A stretch of 64,000 bases of DNA from JACPUW01 sp049115495 (GCA_049115495.1 JAGDZV010000012.1:1-64000), one strand, 5' to 3'; counted from the first letter of the stretch, positions 51,655 through 60,833 are shown. The notes: a model not told the origin generated them from the letters alone. Program-made: numbers and translations.

Positions 51655-53052
51655 TTATTTGTAAGGGTTTTTGTGTAATTTTCCGTTTATTAATTCATCT
51701 TTAAATGCTATGGTATAAATGTAGATGCCATTATTTATTTCAGATAAGTCTAGGCTTGTGCTAGAATTAAAGTTTTTACTAAGAATTAGTTTTCCATTTA
51801 GGTCGTAAAGATTGAATTTGGATTGCTGATTTATTTTTGAATCAATGTGAATGTTCAAATTACTTGAAACAGGGTTTGGAAACACCTGTATTGAAATTGA
51901 TGACTTTAGAGATGTTGAAGAAGGTTCTTTTTCGGAATAATTATAGACAATTTTCTGACCCATTTCCCACATGTCAGTACTGTCATTCCAAAACTTTAAT
52001 AATGTTTCAATTGGCTGGTTAATTACCTTGTCAGAATTGTCTGGAAGTAACATGTTTAAAGGAATTGCTGTTATATTGTCATATTCAATAGAATTATTGT
52101 ATTTATATTCATAAACTGAACTTAAAATAACATTTTCTCCGTTCCATGGTAGCTCATAGTATGTTTCTTTTGAAGGGTTCCCATTTTCGTCATATTCGTA
52201 TTCAGCTTCTGAGTATGTTATCCATTCATCATTAAAGAAATCATATTGTTGGGTTGAATTTTCAGTTAAGTAATTATTTGAAAAAGTATTTAGTGAAATG
52301 TAATACTTCAACCACTCTTCGGTAATAAAATTCCATTCGTAATCGGTGTATTTTATCATATTGTCATTTTCGTCATATTCATATAGTCCTTTGTAGTATG
52401 TCTCCCATGAGTTAAGGCTATCACTCCACCATGAGTAAAAGTCTTCTACAAGTAATCCTTCACTATTATAGGTGTTTTCGATTTTTATGTAATTTTCCCA
52501 TTCACTAGTACTGTCATTCCAGGTCTCCGAAATATGTTCAACTAAATAAGAATTCTCATAAGAGAAGTTTTCTTTAAAACTAAGAAGGTATTCCTCGGTA
52601 AAAAAATCCCAATATGAATTTTTTAGTAATGTAAGATTGCCATTATCGTCATATGAGTATTCATATAGATATTCATCAAACCATTCGTCATATGATTGGT
52701 CAAAATAAGAGCTTCTGTATTTCCATAATTGGTCATCGCTATTGAATAGAAATTCTTCTTGGTAACTGTCTATCCATTTAGATGTCGTCTCATCCCAATA
52801 TTGTGACCTTATACCATCTAAGATTATTAGCTCGGTTGGTTTTGTACGTTTATTGGCTAGACTACTTTGGGTAACTGCTTTTTTCAAATGCTCATGGATG
52901 GCTCTTTTATTTTTTCCATCGGCTCTCATGCTAAGGGCGGTTTCAGTAATGGAGATTCCTTTTCTTTTTGATTTTTCAACTTGCCCTTGAACTTGCGATA
53001 TTATAAAAATAGATAATACCGTAACAAATAATTTTTGTCTAAATGTTGTCAT
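51655..53052 (-). CDS. Secreted Trp/Tyr-repeat protein with T9SS type A sorting domain
   Basis: A 465-residue secreted protein. The signal peptide (MTTFRQKLFVTVLSIFIISQ..., cleavage near VQGQ) is followed at about 70-350 by repeats of roughly 40 residues. Each pairs a W-x6-EW or WNDSTSEW stretch with a YEYDENGN stretch (SYDDNGNLTLLKNSYWDFFTE, YEYDENDNMIKYTDYEWNFI, YEYDENGNPSKETYYELPW), reminiscent of YD/MORN-like beta repeats. The last 75 residues (SIQVFPNPVSSNLNIHI, KFNLYDLNGKLILSK, NNGIYIYTIAFKDELINGKL) are a type A sorting domain. It is expected outside the cell; no enzymatic motif is seen. It is a single-gene unit with its own -7 element upstream and strong hairpin downstream. Confidence 0.85.
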   Translation of the reverse strand: MTTFRQKLFVTVLSIFIISQVQGQVEKSKRKGISITETALSMRADGKNKRAIHEHLKKAVTQSSLANKRTKPTELIILDGIRSQYWDETTSKWIDSYQEEFLFNSDDQLWKYRSSYFDQSYDEWFDEYLYEYSYDDNGNLTLLKNSYWDFFTEEYLLSFKENFSYENSYLVEHISETWNDSTSEWENYIKIENTYNSEGLLVEDFYSWWSDSLNSWETYYKGLYEYDENDNMIKYTDYEWNFITEEWLKYYISLNTFSNNYLTENSTQQYDFFNDEWITYSEAEYEYDENGNPSKETYYELPWNGENVILSSVYEYKYNNSIEYDNITAIPLNMLLPDNSDKVINQPIETLLKFWNDSTDMWEMGQKIVYNYSEKEPSSTSLKSSISIQVFPNPVSSNLNIHIDSKINQQSKFNLYDLNGKLILSKNFNSSTSLDLSEINNGIYIYTIAFKDELINGKLHKNPYK

Positions 53053-53459
53053 TTTTTAGATCCTTTTAATTTTTTCGGACCCCAAAAGTATTATCTTATA
53101 GCTCATGGAAATTGGAAAAACTATAGATGTTAAGGCTAACTGAGCGAAGGTGGAATTTGGGCTAGTAAAGATGTTTAAAATTCAAAATCAAGTACAATTT
53201 GACTATTATAAATTTGGAAGAAGCTTGTTGAGTAAATTATTTCTAAGAAATAGCCGGGAAGTGTTTGTTGTAAAGTGGTTTGAATTGGACTTTTTAATGC
53301 AACTTGGCAATTTTGTCGAATTAGTCAAATGGTCCATAAGAAACTAGATAATAGCTTTTAGATTGACAATTGTTTACAGTAAGTTTAATGCAAAATGATT
53401 TTGGCTGATTCAAGGTAAAAACGCTTTCAAGAATGACTTGAAGATTTGAAATTCTCTTA
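53053..53459. other. 407-base intergenic region
   Basis: Contains a minus-strand -7 element TACTTTTG (complement of 53083-53090) 31 bases ahead of the start at 53052. A 65-codon plus-strand frame at 53150-53347 lacks a recognisable domain or ribosome site and is not called. The 110 bases nearest 53460 show no strong terminator. Confidence 0.6.
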
Positions 53460-55559
53460 TTAAAACAATTCCATTTCTTCGAGCTCCATTCTCAACTTAT
53501 TATGATTATCCCAAAATCGCTTTTTGATTTTTTCTTTAATGCCAACGAATTTTGGATTGTCACTAATTTGTTTGGTCAGTGGGTCTTCATCAATAAAAAG
53601 TAGTAGCCAATATTGGATATTATCTTCATTGGCAAACATCTCATAATAAGTTAGAGCAGAATCTATATTGCCATCTTGTAAGTGCAACATGGCAGTGCTC
53701 GCGTTTTTATAAATTGATTCATCCTTTGCACAATACTCACGGTAGGCTTCAAACAATTTATCTGCTTTTTCTTGAAAGCCCATTTTTTCAAATACAAGGC
53801 CAATTCTTTGGCTTTCTTGAGGGTAAATGCTAAGGCCGTAGGCTTCTTTAGTTCTTTGAAATTTGCGGTAGTATAAATAGGCACTGTCAAAGTCATTTTG
53901 CAAAGTGTGCATTTTGCCAAGTTCTTGAAGAATATCCATGCGAGTGGAGTCTTTTTGCCACTCTACTAAAAGCATACGCTTGGTTCGCTCAAGGTTGCCA
54001 CTCTTGGCGTACAAAATGAATGATTTAACATATCGGGCATAAGGGTTTTTATCGTACAGAGCAATAGCTTTATCAATAAAAACAAGAGATTCTTCAACAA
54101 ATCCACTTTGAATTAAGGCATTGCTTAGCGACAAATAAATAAAGCTTTTACTCACAGAGTCTTTTGCCTCAATATCAAGCTGAATTCCCTTTAAAGCATA
54201 TTCTAAATACTTGCTTGTATTGGGTATGGCTTGGGCATATAAATTGGCCAAGATCTGAATTACAATTGAACTATTGGGATTGTACTCCAAGGCTTTTTCA
54301 AGATGCGGTATGGCTAATCTAAACTCTGCCGTTTGAACATAGAACAGTGCTTTGGCAATAAGGCTTTCGGTAAGTTTTGAATCATAAAGCAGCGCTTTGT
54401 CTGCATAATTGTTAAGCGCTTCGGTATTTCGCTTTTCGCTCAAGTTCTCATCAAGAAAATAATATGCAATGGCAACATTGGCATATGCCAAAGAGAATTT
54501 AGGGTCGTATTCAATGGCCTTATTTAAAAGCTCAATGGCCGTATTTAAGCTTTGCTCGCTGCGCTCATTAAGAGGATCAAGTGCCTTTAAATAAAATTCA
54601 TAAGCCATTAGGTTTTCCGTAGGCCTTTTATCTATTTGTTCAAGTTCTGAAGGTGTAACCACCGCTTGTACAGATGAGGCAATCTTAATGGCAACTTCGT
54701 TTTGAATGGCAAAAACATCTTCAATTTTACGGTTGTATTGCTCTGACCAAATATGCTTATCTGAATGGGCTTCTATAAGTTGTATGCTAAGCAGTACTTG
54801 ATCACCAACACGCTGGCCACTGCCTTCTACTATGTAATTTACATTTAGCGCCTCGGCAATTTCAGATAGGGTTAAACCTGATTTTGCATATTTTTCGGCC
54901 GAGGTTCTGCTCACAACTCTAAAATCTTCGATTTTTTGCAGATTGTTGAGCGTAGCTTCCATTAACCCGTTTACAAAATAGGTATTTGTTGAATCAGCAC
55001 TTTCGTTTTTAAAAGGCAAAACCGCAATTGATTTTTCGAGATTACTTGCTTCAGTTACTTCGCCATTTTTAAAAATAGCAAATACCACAATTATGGCAAT
55101 TGCAACCGTGGCCGCAATAAACATCCAAGGTTTCAGTACTTTAGCTTCATTAATTTCTAAAGGTTCTTCGCGTAAGTCTACATCGGTTTCATCAGTTTCA
55201 GGAATATCTAAATTTTCTGCGTCCATTTTTAATTCGGTACCCGGCGGGTGTCCAAAATGTTCGCGATAGCACTTTATAAAATAAGAAGGGCTTCCAAAAC
55301 CTACGTCGTCAGATACTTCAGAAACAGTAACGTCATTGGTGGCTAATAACGCTTTAGCTTTTTCTAAACGAATTTGCCGTATAAATACACTGGCCGAAAG
55401 TTCAGTTTCCTTTTTGATTTTCCGAAGCAAATTTGATCTGCTCATAGCCATTGCATCAGCCAACTCAGAAACACCAAAATGCTCATTAGATATATTTTCT
55501 AATACCAATCTTTTGGCCTTATCTATAAACGACTCCTTAAAAAATTGCCTTTCAACCAT
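53460..55559 (-). CDS. Membrane-tethered AraC-type regulator with TolB/FlgO-like and TPR domains
   Basis: A 699-residue protein with an uncommon order. An AraC-type double HTH is at the N-terminus, about 15-110 (VSELADAMAMSRSNLLRKIK and VSEVSDDVGFGSPSYFIKCYREHFG). One TM helix follows at 144-163. Then comes a TolB/FlgO-like domain at about 174-310 (SIAVLPFKNESADSTNTYFV, YIVEGSGQRVGDQVLLSIQL, HIWSEQYNR), the kind that precedes TPRs in adenylate-cyclase-like regulators, and TPRs at about 320-660 (EYDPKFSLAYANVAIAYYFL, LEYNPNSSIVIQILANLYAQ). The DNA-binding part should be cytoplasmic and the TPRs periplasmic, like a one-component ToxR/CadC-type sensor. It diverges from the ankyrin-acyltransferase-hydrolase cluster, which it may control (inference). 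Confidence 0.87.
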   Translation of the reverse strand: MVERQFFKESFIDKAKRLVLENISNEHFGVSELADAMAMSRSNLLRKIKKETELSASVFIRQIRLEKAKALLATNDVTVSEVSDDVGFGSPSYFIKCYREHFGHPPGTELKMDAENLDIPETDETDVDLREEPLEINEAKVLKPWMFIAATVAIAIIVVFAIFKNGEVTEASNLEKSIAVLPFKNESADSTNTYFVNGLMEATLNNLQKIEDFRVVSRTSAEKYAKSGLTLSEIAEALNVNYIVEGSGQRVGDQVLLSIQLIEAHSDKHIWSEQYNRKIEDVFAIQNEVAIKIASSVQAVVTPSELEQIDKRPTENLMAYEFYLKALDPLNERSEQSLNTAIELLNKAIEYDPKFSLAYANVAIAYYFLDENLSEKRNTEALNNYADKALLYDSKLTESLIAKALFYVQTAEFRLAIPHLEKALEYNPNSSIVIQILANLYAQAIPNTSKYLEYALKGIQLDIEAKDSVSKSFIYLSLSNALIQSGFVEESLVFIDKAIALYDKNPYARYVKSFILYAKSGNLERTKRMLLVEWQKDSTRMDILQELGKMHTLQNDFDSAYLYYRKFQRTKEAYGLSIYPQESQRIGLVFEKMGFQEKADKLFEAYREYCAKDESIYKNASTAMLHLQDGNIDSALTYYEMFANEDNIQYWLLLFIDEDPLTKQISDNPKFVGIKEKIKKRFWDNHNKLRMELEEMELF

Positions 55560-55706
55560 GGTTGTTTAACTAGCTAAGTGTCAAAAGTACACGCATAAAT
55601 CAACAAATAAATAAGTGTCACTTGCAAGCTCAAATAGCTGTTTTGCGTCATAGTTTATATGTCTGCTTCATAATTTTCATTCATTCTACAAGCTTTATAC
55701 ATGTAG

Positions 55707-55755
55707 GAGCATAGCTAATAAAAGTTGCGCATGGTTTGGGCGGTCCTTTGTACTC
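55707..55755 (+). ncRNA. Candidate structured leader element, copy 1
   Basis: A 49-base segment 55 bases ahead of the ankyrin lipoprotein start. It shares GAGCATAGCT, then after one base ATAAAAGTTG, with a segment of equal length at 58909-58957. It can fold as GAG/CTC (outer), AAAG/CTTT (middle) and an inner hairpin GCGCAT-GGT-TTGGGC in which four of six positions pair. Strand is taken from the downstream gene; function is unknown. Confidence 0.5.
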
Positions 55756-55809
55756 GTCAAAACAACACAAACTAAAAAGATAGAAATGACACACGTAAAA
55801 ATTAAAAAC

Positions 55810-56361
55810 ATGAAAGCACTTTTAAGCACAGTTATCTTAGCCTTATTATTTGTTAGCTGCAAACAACAAAGTAGTACTTCAGAAACCAACAATGAAACTC
55901 AAGTAGAATTTGCCATGGACATTCATGCAGCCGCTTCAACAGGAAACCTTGAAGTAATAAAGCAGTATATAAATGCTAATGTTGATCTTAACAAGCAAGA
56001 TCCATTTGCTGGCTCAACACCTTTGATGACTGCCATCACTTTTAACCAAGAAGCCATTGTGAAGGAATTAATAGATGCAGAAGTTGATCTGGAAGCTAAG
56101 AATACAGATGGAGCAACGGCGCTACATACGGCGGCATGGTTTGGTAGAATTGAAATGGTGCAATTGCTTATTGATGCCAAGGCCGACAAAGCTGCAAAGA
56201 ACGGTTTTGGTGCTACCCCAAGGGAATCGGTAATGGTGAGTTTTGATGAGGTAAAACCTATATACGAAATGATGCAGCAGCAATTAGCACCAATAGGTTT
56301 AACATTTGACCTGGCCGAAATTGAAGAAGCTAGACCTGTAATTGCTATGATGCTTCAGTAA
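55810..56361 (+). CDS. Ankyrin-repeat lipoprotein
   Basis: The ATG at 55810 is chosen over 55786 because it gives the lipobox MKALLSTVILALLFVSC (lipid Cys17). The 183-residue protein then has three to four ankyrin repeats: MDIHAAASTGNLEVIKQYI, STPLMTAITFNQEAIVKELI, ATALHTAAWFGRIEMVQLLI and GATPRESVMVSF. Its C-terminus is helical (DEVKPIYEMMQQQLAPIGLT, IEEARPVIAMML). Ankyrin repeats bind proteins, so this is a periplasmic or outer-membrane adaptor. It is divergent from the AraC-TPR regulator and about 90 bases upstream of the acyltransferase gene, with a 49-base structured element in its leader. Confidence 0.87.
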   Translation: MKALLSTVILALLFVSCKQQSSTSETNNETQVEFAMDIHAAASTGNLEVIKQYINANVDLNKQDPFAGSTPLMTAITFNQEAIVKELIDAEVDLEAKNTDGATALHTAAWFGRIEMVQLLIDAKADKAAKNGFGATPRESVMVSFDEVKPIYEMMQQQLAPIGLTFDLAEIEEARPVIAMMLQ

Positions 56362-56449
56362 AAAATCGACCCTAACCCAGCCCTTTGGTCTAAAAGGGAA
56401 TGGAGTTCAGTATAATCAACTTGATTTAGTACCCTTAAACACCAAACAA

Positions 56450-57580
56450 ATGAGTAATAGCAGAAGATACGATATAGACTGGCTTAGAGTAATTAGCATT
56501 GGCTTGTTATTAATCTACCACATTGCAATCGTTTTTCAGCCATGGGCCATGTTTATAGCCTTTATAAAAAGTAACGAATCATTACAAGGCCTTTGGACAG
56601 CCATGACTTTCCTAAATGTGTGGCGTATTCCTTTTCTTTTCTATGTTTCAGGAATGGGGGTTTTTTTCGCACTTAGGTCTAGAAACTTGAAGCAATTGAT
56701 TATTGAAAGGTCAAAGAGGATTCTTCTACCTTTTGTATTTGGGTTTTTCGCTATTGTTCCACTCCATTATTTCCTTTTTCAAGAGCACTACAACCTGCCC
56801 ATGTCTTACAAACCAGATATAGGTCACCTTTGGTTTCTTGGAAACATATTTGTTTACGTACTCGTATTGGCACCACTTTTTATTTACCTGAAAAATAATG
56901 AAGATAGTAGATTTATGAAGGGCGTAAAAAGTGTGGTATCAAATCCCTTTGGTTTAATGATCCTAACTTTTATTCTTGTGATTGAAGCCTTGTTATTGTC
57001 TCCCCAAATATTTACCATGTATGCACGTTCTTGGCATGGGTTTTTCATCGGTTTCGGGGCTTTTTTCTTGGGTTTTCTTTTTGTTTTATGCGGTGATTCA
57101 TTTTGGAATACCGTTAAAAAATGGAAGTGGATGTATTTTGCACTAGCAGCCTCTTTGTATACTGTTAGAGCAATCGTGTTTAATACGGAATCGCCAAGTT
57201 ACCTAATGTCTATTGAGTCAAATATTTGGATATTATCGCTGTTTGGTTTTGGTTATGTTTATCTAAACAAACCAAGTAAATACTTAAGCTACTTAAGCAA
57301 AGCGGCTTACCCTGTATATATTATACATATGTTCGTTCTTTATGGCGTATCAATGCTTGTTTTGTCGCTTGATGTTTCAGTTTACTTTAAGTTTCCTTTG
57401 GTAGTGGTATTTACATTCATCATTTGCTTCTTAATTTATGAGTTTATAATAAGTAGAATCGGTTTTTTAAGGCCACTTTTTGGCTTAAATTATAATGCAA
57501 AAAAGCCTGTGCCCGTAGTTGAATCTGAACCAGATAATAAAATCACGATTGAGAGCGCAATTTCGAGATTCAGTCATTAG
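56450..57580 (+). CDS. Acyltransferase-3/OpgC-like membrane acyltransferase
   Basis: A 376-residue polytopic protein with about ten TM helices. The N-terminal RYDIDWLRVISIGLLLIYHI contains the family R-x10-H arrangement (RVISIGLLLIYH), and RSKRILLPFVFGFFAIVPLHY and IGHLWFLGNIFVYVL are further conserved blocks. Such enzymes transfer acyl or succinyl groups from the cytoplasm onto glucans, lipids or peptidoglycan sugars outside the inner membrane; the GHLWFL wording is close to OpgC (MdoC)-type members. A soluble tail of about 30 residues ends ESAISRFSH. It is followed 52 bases later by a serine hydrolase on the same strand, which could act on the same polymer (inference). Confidence 0.85.
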   Translation: MSNSRRYDIDWLRVISIGLLLIYHIAIVFQPWAMFIAFIKSNESLQGLWTAMTFLNVWRIPFLFYVSGMGVFFALRSRNLKQLIIERSKRILLPFVFGFFAIVPLHYFLFQEHYNLPMSYKPDIGHLWFLGNIFVYVLVLAPLFIYLKNNEDSRFMKGVKSVVSNPFGLMILTFILVIEALLLSPQIFTMYARSWHGFFIGFGAFFLGFLFVLCGDSFWNTVKKWKWMYFALAASLYTVRAIVFNTESPSYLMSIESNIWILSLFGFGYVYLNKPSKYLSYLSKAAYPVYIIHMFVLYGVSMLVLSLDVSVYFKFPLVVVFTFIICFLIYEFIISRIGFLRPLFGLNYNAKKPVPVVESEPDNKITIESAISRFSH

Positions 57581-57632
57581 TCTGTTTCAAATGATAGAAA
57601 AAGTGACTTTAGAAACCAATTAAGAAAAAGCA

Positions 57633-58787
57633 ATGACTAGGACAAAAACAAAGAAATTAGCGCAAGTTTTTTGGCTGAGCATGTTGCTAATAGGCATATT
57701 GTTGGCCTATTTGTACGCCCCTTTATTTGTATTTAAAGTTTGGTTAAAACCATTACCCGATACCGTACAAGAGCAAATTCAAGATGGTGTAAACCTTGAT
57801 GTTGACGGTATGATAGTATACATAGATCAAAAAGGCAAAGCACCTCAGTTTTTAGCCGCTGGCTATAGCAACAGAGAAGCAAAAGAACCTACAAATCCTC
57901 ATTCTCTTTTTAAAATGGCAAGTATTAGCAAATTGTATGTGGCATCTGCAATTGTGAAATTAGTTGGTGAAGAAAGATTGTCAATTTCTGACAGATTAAC
58001 CAATCATTTTCCAGAACTAAAAGATAGAATAGCGTATGCTGATGAAATTACGCTAGAAATGATGGTGAAGCACCGTAGTGGCATTCCTAATCTTACTGAT
58101 AATGCAGATTTCCCCTGGGATAACCCACCAGAATCAGCTGAAGAAGCATTAGAATATGCCTTGGATTTGACAGCTGATTTTAAACCAAATGAAGATTATG
58201 CTTATTCAAATACTAACTATTTACTGCTTTCTCTAATAATTGAGCGAACTGTAGGCTATGACCATTTTCAATATATTAAAGAAACGATTATTGATCCAAT
58301 AGGCGCAAAGAACACCTACGGGTCAATTGCCGATATTGACACAAAAGATCTTATGGGTGCGTATTTTGAAGGTTACGGGCCAGATATTAAGAATACCAAT
58401 TATGGTTCAATGATTGCGACAGCTGAAGACATAGGCATTTTTCTTAGGGCATTAAACGAAGGCAGTTTCTTTACTCAAAAAGAACACGCCCTATACACAA
58501 GTCTTTACGAATACGAGCATACAGGAGAAGTTCCCGGACATTTAAGTATAGCCAGATATCATGCAGATATTGATGCCGTGGTTATACAATTTGCCAATAG
58601 AAGCGGTGGAAATTCATGGATAAAGATGGAAATCGTTTATCATAGGATTATAAAAATATTGCGTAAGCAAAGTGAAGAGAAGGAGCCAAAAAAGGAATCA
58701 AGCCTAAGATTAGATTGTCTTTTTTCAAGTGGATTTTTTGGAAGCAAGACTTACGAAAAATCTAATGTACTGGTGCAGGTTTACTAA
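57633..58787 (+). CDS. Serine hydrolase, beta-lactamase/PBP class C family, paralogue 1
   Basis: A 384-residue protein with an N-terminal membrane anchor (about 11-35) and a beta-lactamase-class-C fold. The nucleophile motif is S97-I-S-K100 in LFKMASISKLY, and the Tyr motif is Y191-S-N193 in DYAYSNTNYLLLS. The third motif is not obvious: HTGEVPGH occupies its usual place. Family members are D,D-peptidases, esterases or amidases. It shares most of its length with the hydrolase at 59086 (VDGMIVYI, GYSNRE, NPHSLFK, MMVKHRSGIP, RYHADIDAVVIQF), so the two are duplicates. The last 37 residues after KILRKQSEEKE have no counterpart in the paralogue and might come from a frame change. Confidence 0.88.
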   Translation: MTRTKTKKLAQVFWLSMLLIGILLAYLYAPLFVFKVWLKPLPDTVQEQIQDGVNLDVDGMIVYIDQKGKAPQFLAAGYSNREAKEPTNPHSLFKMASISKLYVASAIVKLVGEERLSISDRLTNHFPELKDRIAYADEITLEMMVKHRSGIPNLTDNADFPWDNPPESAEEALEYALDLTADFKPNEDYAYSNTNYLLLSLIIERTVGYDHFQYIKETIIDPIGAKNTYGSIADIDTKDLMGAYFEGYGPDIKNTNYGSMIATAEDIGIFLRALNEGSFFTQKEHALYTSLYEYEHTGEVPGHLSIARYHADIDAVVIQFANRSGGNSWIKMEIVYHRIIKILRKQSEEKEPKKESSLRLDCLFSSGFFGSKTYEKSNVLVQVY

Positions 58788-59085
58788 TTCTACCACAAGT
58801 AAATACGTGTAAAATAAAGGAACGATTGCAGGTGAATATTATCACTTAGCGACAATAAATTTATCATCTGTATAGGTTCTATTTAATCAAAAATCTTCAA
58901 ACAAGTGAGAGCATAGCTCATAAAAGTTGGCTTAGGTTAAGCCAGTTCTTTTTGCTCGATAAACGATAAACAGAACAAAAAAAATGGGGTGTCAGATTTT
59001 TACCACAAGACCAGAAATGGCGGAATTCAAGCCGTGGAATTGAATTGTGGCATTGTTGACGATACTCCTTTAAAAGAAAAGCATA
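58788..59085 (+). other. 298-base intergenic region between the hydrolases
   Basis: Holds the second 49-base structured element. A 19-codon frame at 58984-59043 (starting MGCQIFTTRPEM) lies between the element and the hydrolase start; no evidence shows it is translated. Confidence 0.6.
58909..58957 (+). ncRNA. Candidate structured leader element, copy 2
   Basis: It aligns without gaps to 55707-55755 (36 of 49 identical). It folds better: outer GAGCA/TGCTC, middle AAAAG/CTTTT, inner GGCTTA-GGT-TAAGCC with all six pairs. The GGT loop and flanks match copy 1, while the arms differ. It lies 128 bases before the hydrolase ATG at 59086. Confidence 0.55.
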
Positions 59086-60117
59086 ATGAAAAATTTGAAA
59101 TCAATAATTAAGGTACAACTGGCATTTATACTCTTGGCCTTTTCAATCACATCGGTAAGTTGTACTAAAGATCTTTATTACACACATGGTACTGTTCAAG
59201 AAGAAATGGATAAAGCCGTTGATCGTGGATTTGACGGTATGATCGTTTACATAAACCAAGGCGGTGAGTCATCATTTTATAGCGCAGGATATGACGATAG
59301 AGAAAAACAGACACCAGCTAATCCACATGCACTTTTTAAAATAGCAAGTATTAGTAAACTCTATATGGCTGCCGCTGCGGCAATGTTGGTTGTCGATAAT
59401 GAACTTTCTTTAGAAAATACATTGGCCGATCTATTGCCTGAAACAGAGGGTAAAATTGAATATGCATCAGAGATTTCGCTAAGAATGATGATTCAACACA
59501 GAAGCGGAATTAGAGATTACTCATGGGATACCGAAGTTGGAGGTGAGTCTTTTGATGATTACATGTCGTTTATGGCAAGGATATATAATAAACCTGCATT
59601 ATTTAAACCAGATAGCAGGTATAATTATTCAAATTCAAACTATCTTTTGTTAGGTGAAATTATGGATAGAGCGCTTGGCTATTCTCATCAAGATTATATT
59701 CAATCTGAAATACTAGAACCGCTTGGTTTAGTTAATACCTACAGAGATTATAAACACTCAGATACGAGCGGCGTAATGTTGGGGTATTTAGTGGACTGGG
59801 AGCCTGATCTAAGGTCATGGGACTTTCCTTTACCCGGTGGCAATATGGTGGCTACGGCCGAAGACGTGGGTACTTTTTTAAGAGCGCTAATAGACGGCAC
59901 TCTATTTACAGCAGAGGAGCAAGAAATCTATTCTTCAATTTATGAATACGAGCACACGGGCTGGCTGCCAGGGTATACTAGCATAGCGCGATATCATAGT
60001 GATATTGACGCCGTTGTGGTGCAGTTTGTAAATACTAGCGGTAAAGAAGTGCTTTGGCTAAAACTTAGAAGAGTTTATAACAGAATTGTACGCTGTGTAG
60101 AAAAAGAGAAACTATAA
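59086..60117 (+). CDS. Serine hydrolase, beta-lactamase/PBP class C family, paralogue 2 (lipoprotein)
   Basis: A 343-residue lipoprotein (lipobox ITSVSC, lipid Cys26). The nucleophile motif is S88-I-S-K91 in LFKIASISKLYM, and the Tyr motif is Y181-S-N183 in RYNYSNSNYLLLG. HTGWLPGYTSIARYHSDIDA occupies the place of the third motif, as in paralogue 1. The two proteins share order and wording throughout, but paralogue 1 has a TM anchor and this one a lipid anchor, so they may act in different compartments (inner membrane face against outer membrane). The gene is preceded by the second structured element. Substrate is unknown; peptidoglycan or a modified surface polymer is plausible given the acyltransferase nearby. 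Confidence 0.88.
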   Translation: MKNLKSIIKVQLAFILLAFSITSVSCTKDLYYTHGTVQEEMDKAVDRGFDGMIVYINQGGESSFYSAGYDDREKQTPANPHALFKIASISKLYMAAAAAMLVVDNELSLENTLADLLPETEGKIEYASEISLRMMIQHRSGIRDYSWDTEVGGESFDDYMSFMARIYNKPALFKPDSRYNYSNSNYLLLGEIMDRALGYSHQDYIQSEILEPLGLVNTYRDYKHSDTSGVMLGYLVDWEPDLRSWDFPLPGGNMVATAEDVGTFLRALIDGTLFTAEEQEIYSSIYEYEHTGWLPGYTSIARYHSDIDAVVVQFVNTSGKEVLWLKLRRVYNRIVRCVEKEKL

Positions 60118-60169
60118 GAACATCATATATAAACAACAACAATCAATCAAAATCACAAAAAAAAGAATC

Positions 60170-60721
60170 ATGAAAAATTACATTATCATCGCACTACTAG
60201 GTCTAATGCCATTTACATCAAAAGCGCAATCAATAGATACTACTGGCAGGCTGGGTTTTTCAATTAACACCAACTATAATGGAGAATTAACAACGCCAAG
60301 AATAGTTCCAAGCGTTAACTATAGCAAAGGAAACAACCAATATGAGCTTGGACTGGGTTTCCAGCCTTTTAACTTGGATCAAGAACGAGTGCTAAGTGTT
60401 GAGCTTAGTCAAAAACACTACCCAAATGGCATGAGTAACAAGTACAATATGTACTTTATTTCACGTGCCGCATTGGTTAATAGCAAGCGAAACACGTTTT
60501 ACCCTTCAACGTATAACTACATATTTTTAAGTGAAGGCTATGGCTTTGATGTAAAACCGATAGATGAGTTTGGTCTTTATCTAGGTACTGATTTGAACTT
60601 GGGAATGTTTAGCTACAGTAAAAACTCAGACACTACACATGACTCTTTTCAAAGCCAAAAAATGTTTAGGGAGTTCGGTTTTCACATGGCGTTACAAGCC
60701 AACATAGGATTCAGATTTTAA
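60170..60721 (+). CDS. Secreted beta-rich protein, probable outer-membrane barrel
   Basis: A 183-residue protein with a signal peptide (MKNYIIIALLGLMPFTSKAQ). The mature part has alternating strands with aromatic girdles (GRLGFSINTNYNGELTTPRI, NQYELGLGFQPFN, FGLYLGTDLNLGMFSYS) and ends MALQANIGFRF. The terminal Phe and Gly-rich strand suit recognition by the BAM machinery. An eight-stranded barrel is plausible. No family is recognised. It starts 52 bases after the hydrolase gene and is likely part of its transcription unit. Confidence 0.8.
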   Translation: MKNYIIIALLGLMPFTSKAQSIDTTGRLGFSINTNYNGELTTPRIVPSVNYSKGNNQYELGLGFQPFNLDQERVLSVELSQKHYPNGMSNKYNMYFISRAALVNSKRNTFYPSTYNYIFLSEGYGFDVKPIDEFGLYLGTDLNLGMFSYSKNSDTTHDSFQSQKMFREFGFHMALQANIGFRF

Positions 60722-60833
60722 TAATAAAAAGTGAATTAAATATTTATAATAAATCTAACTATATGAAGGTTTCTTGACAGATAAAAACCAAGCGATAAGA
60801 AGAGAATTTAAAACAAACACAAATCAAAAAATC

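Noticed and set aside
53150..53347. Open frame of 65 codons on the plus strand
   Set aside because: There is no recognisable domain or signal peptide, composition is like random AT-rich sequence, and it lies in a region with minus-strand promoter signals.
58984..59043. 19-codon frame between the structured element and the second hydrolase
   Set aside because: Too short to support as a gene without translation evidence. It could be a leader peptide, but nothing distinguishes it from chance.
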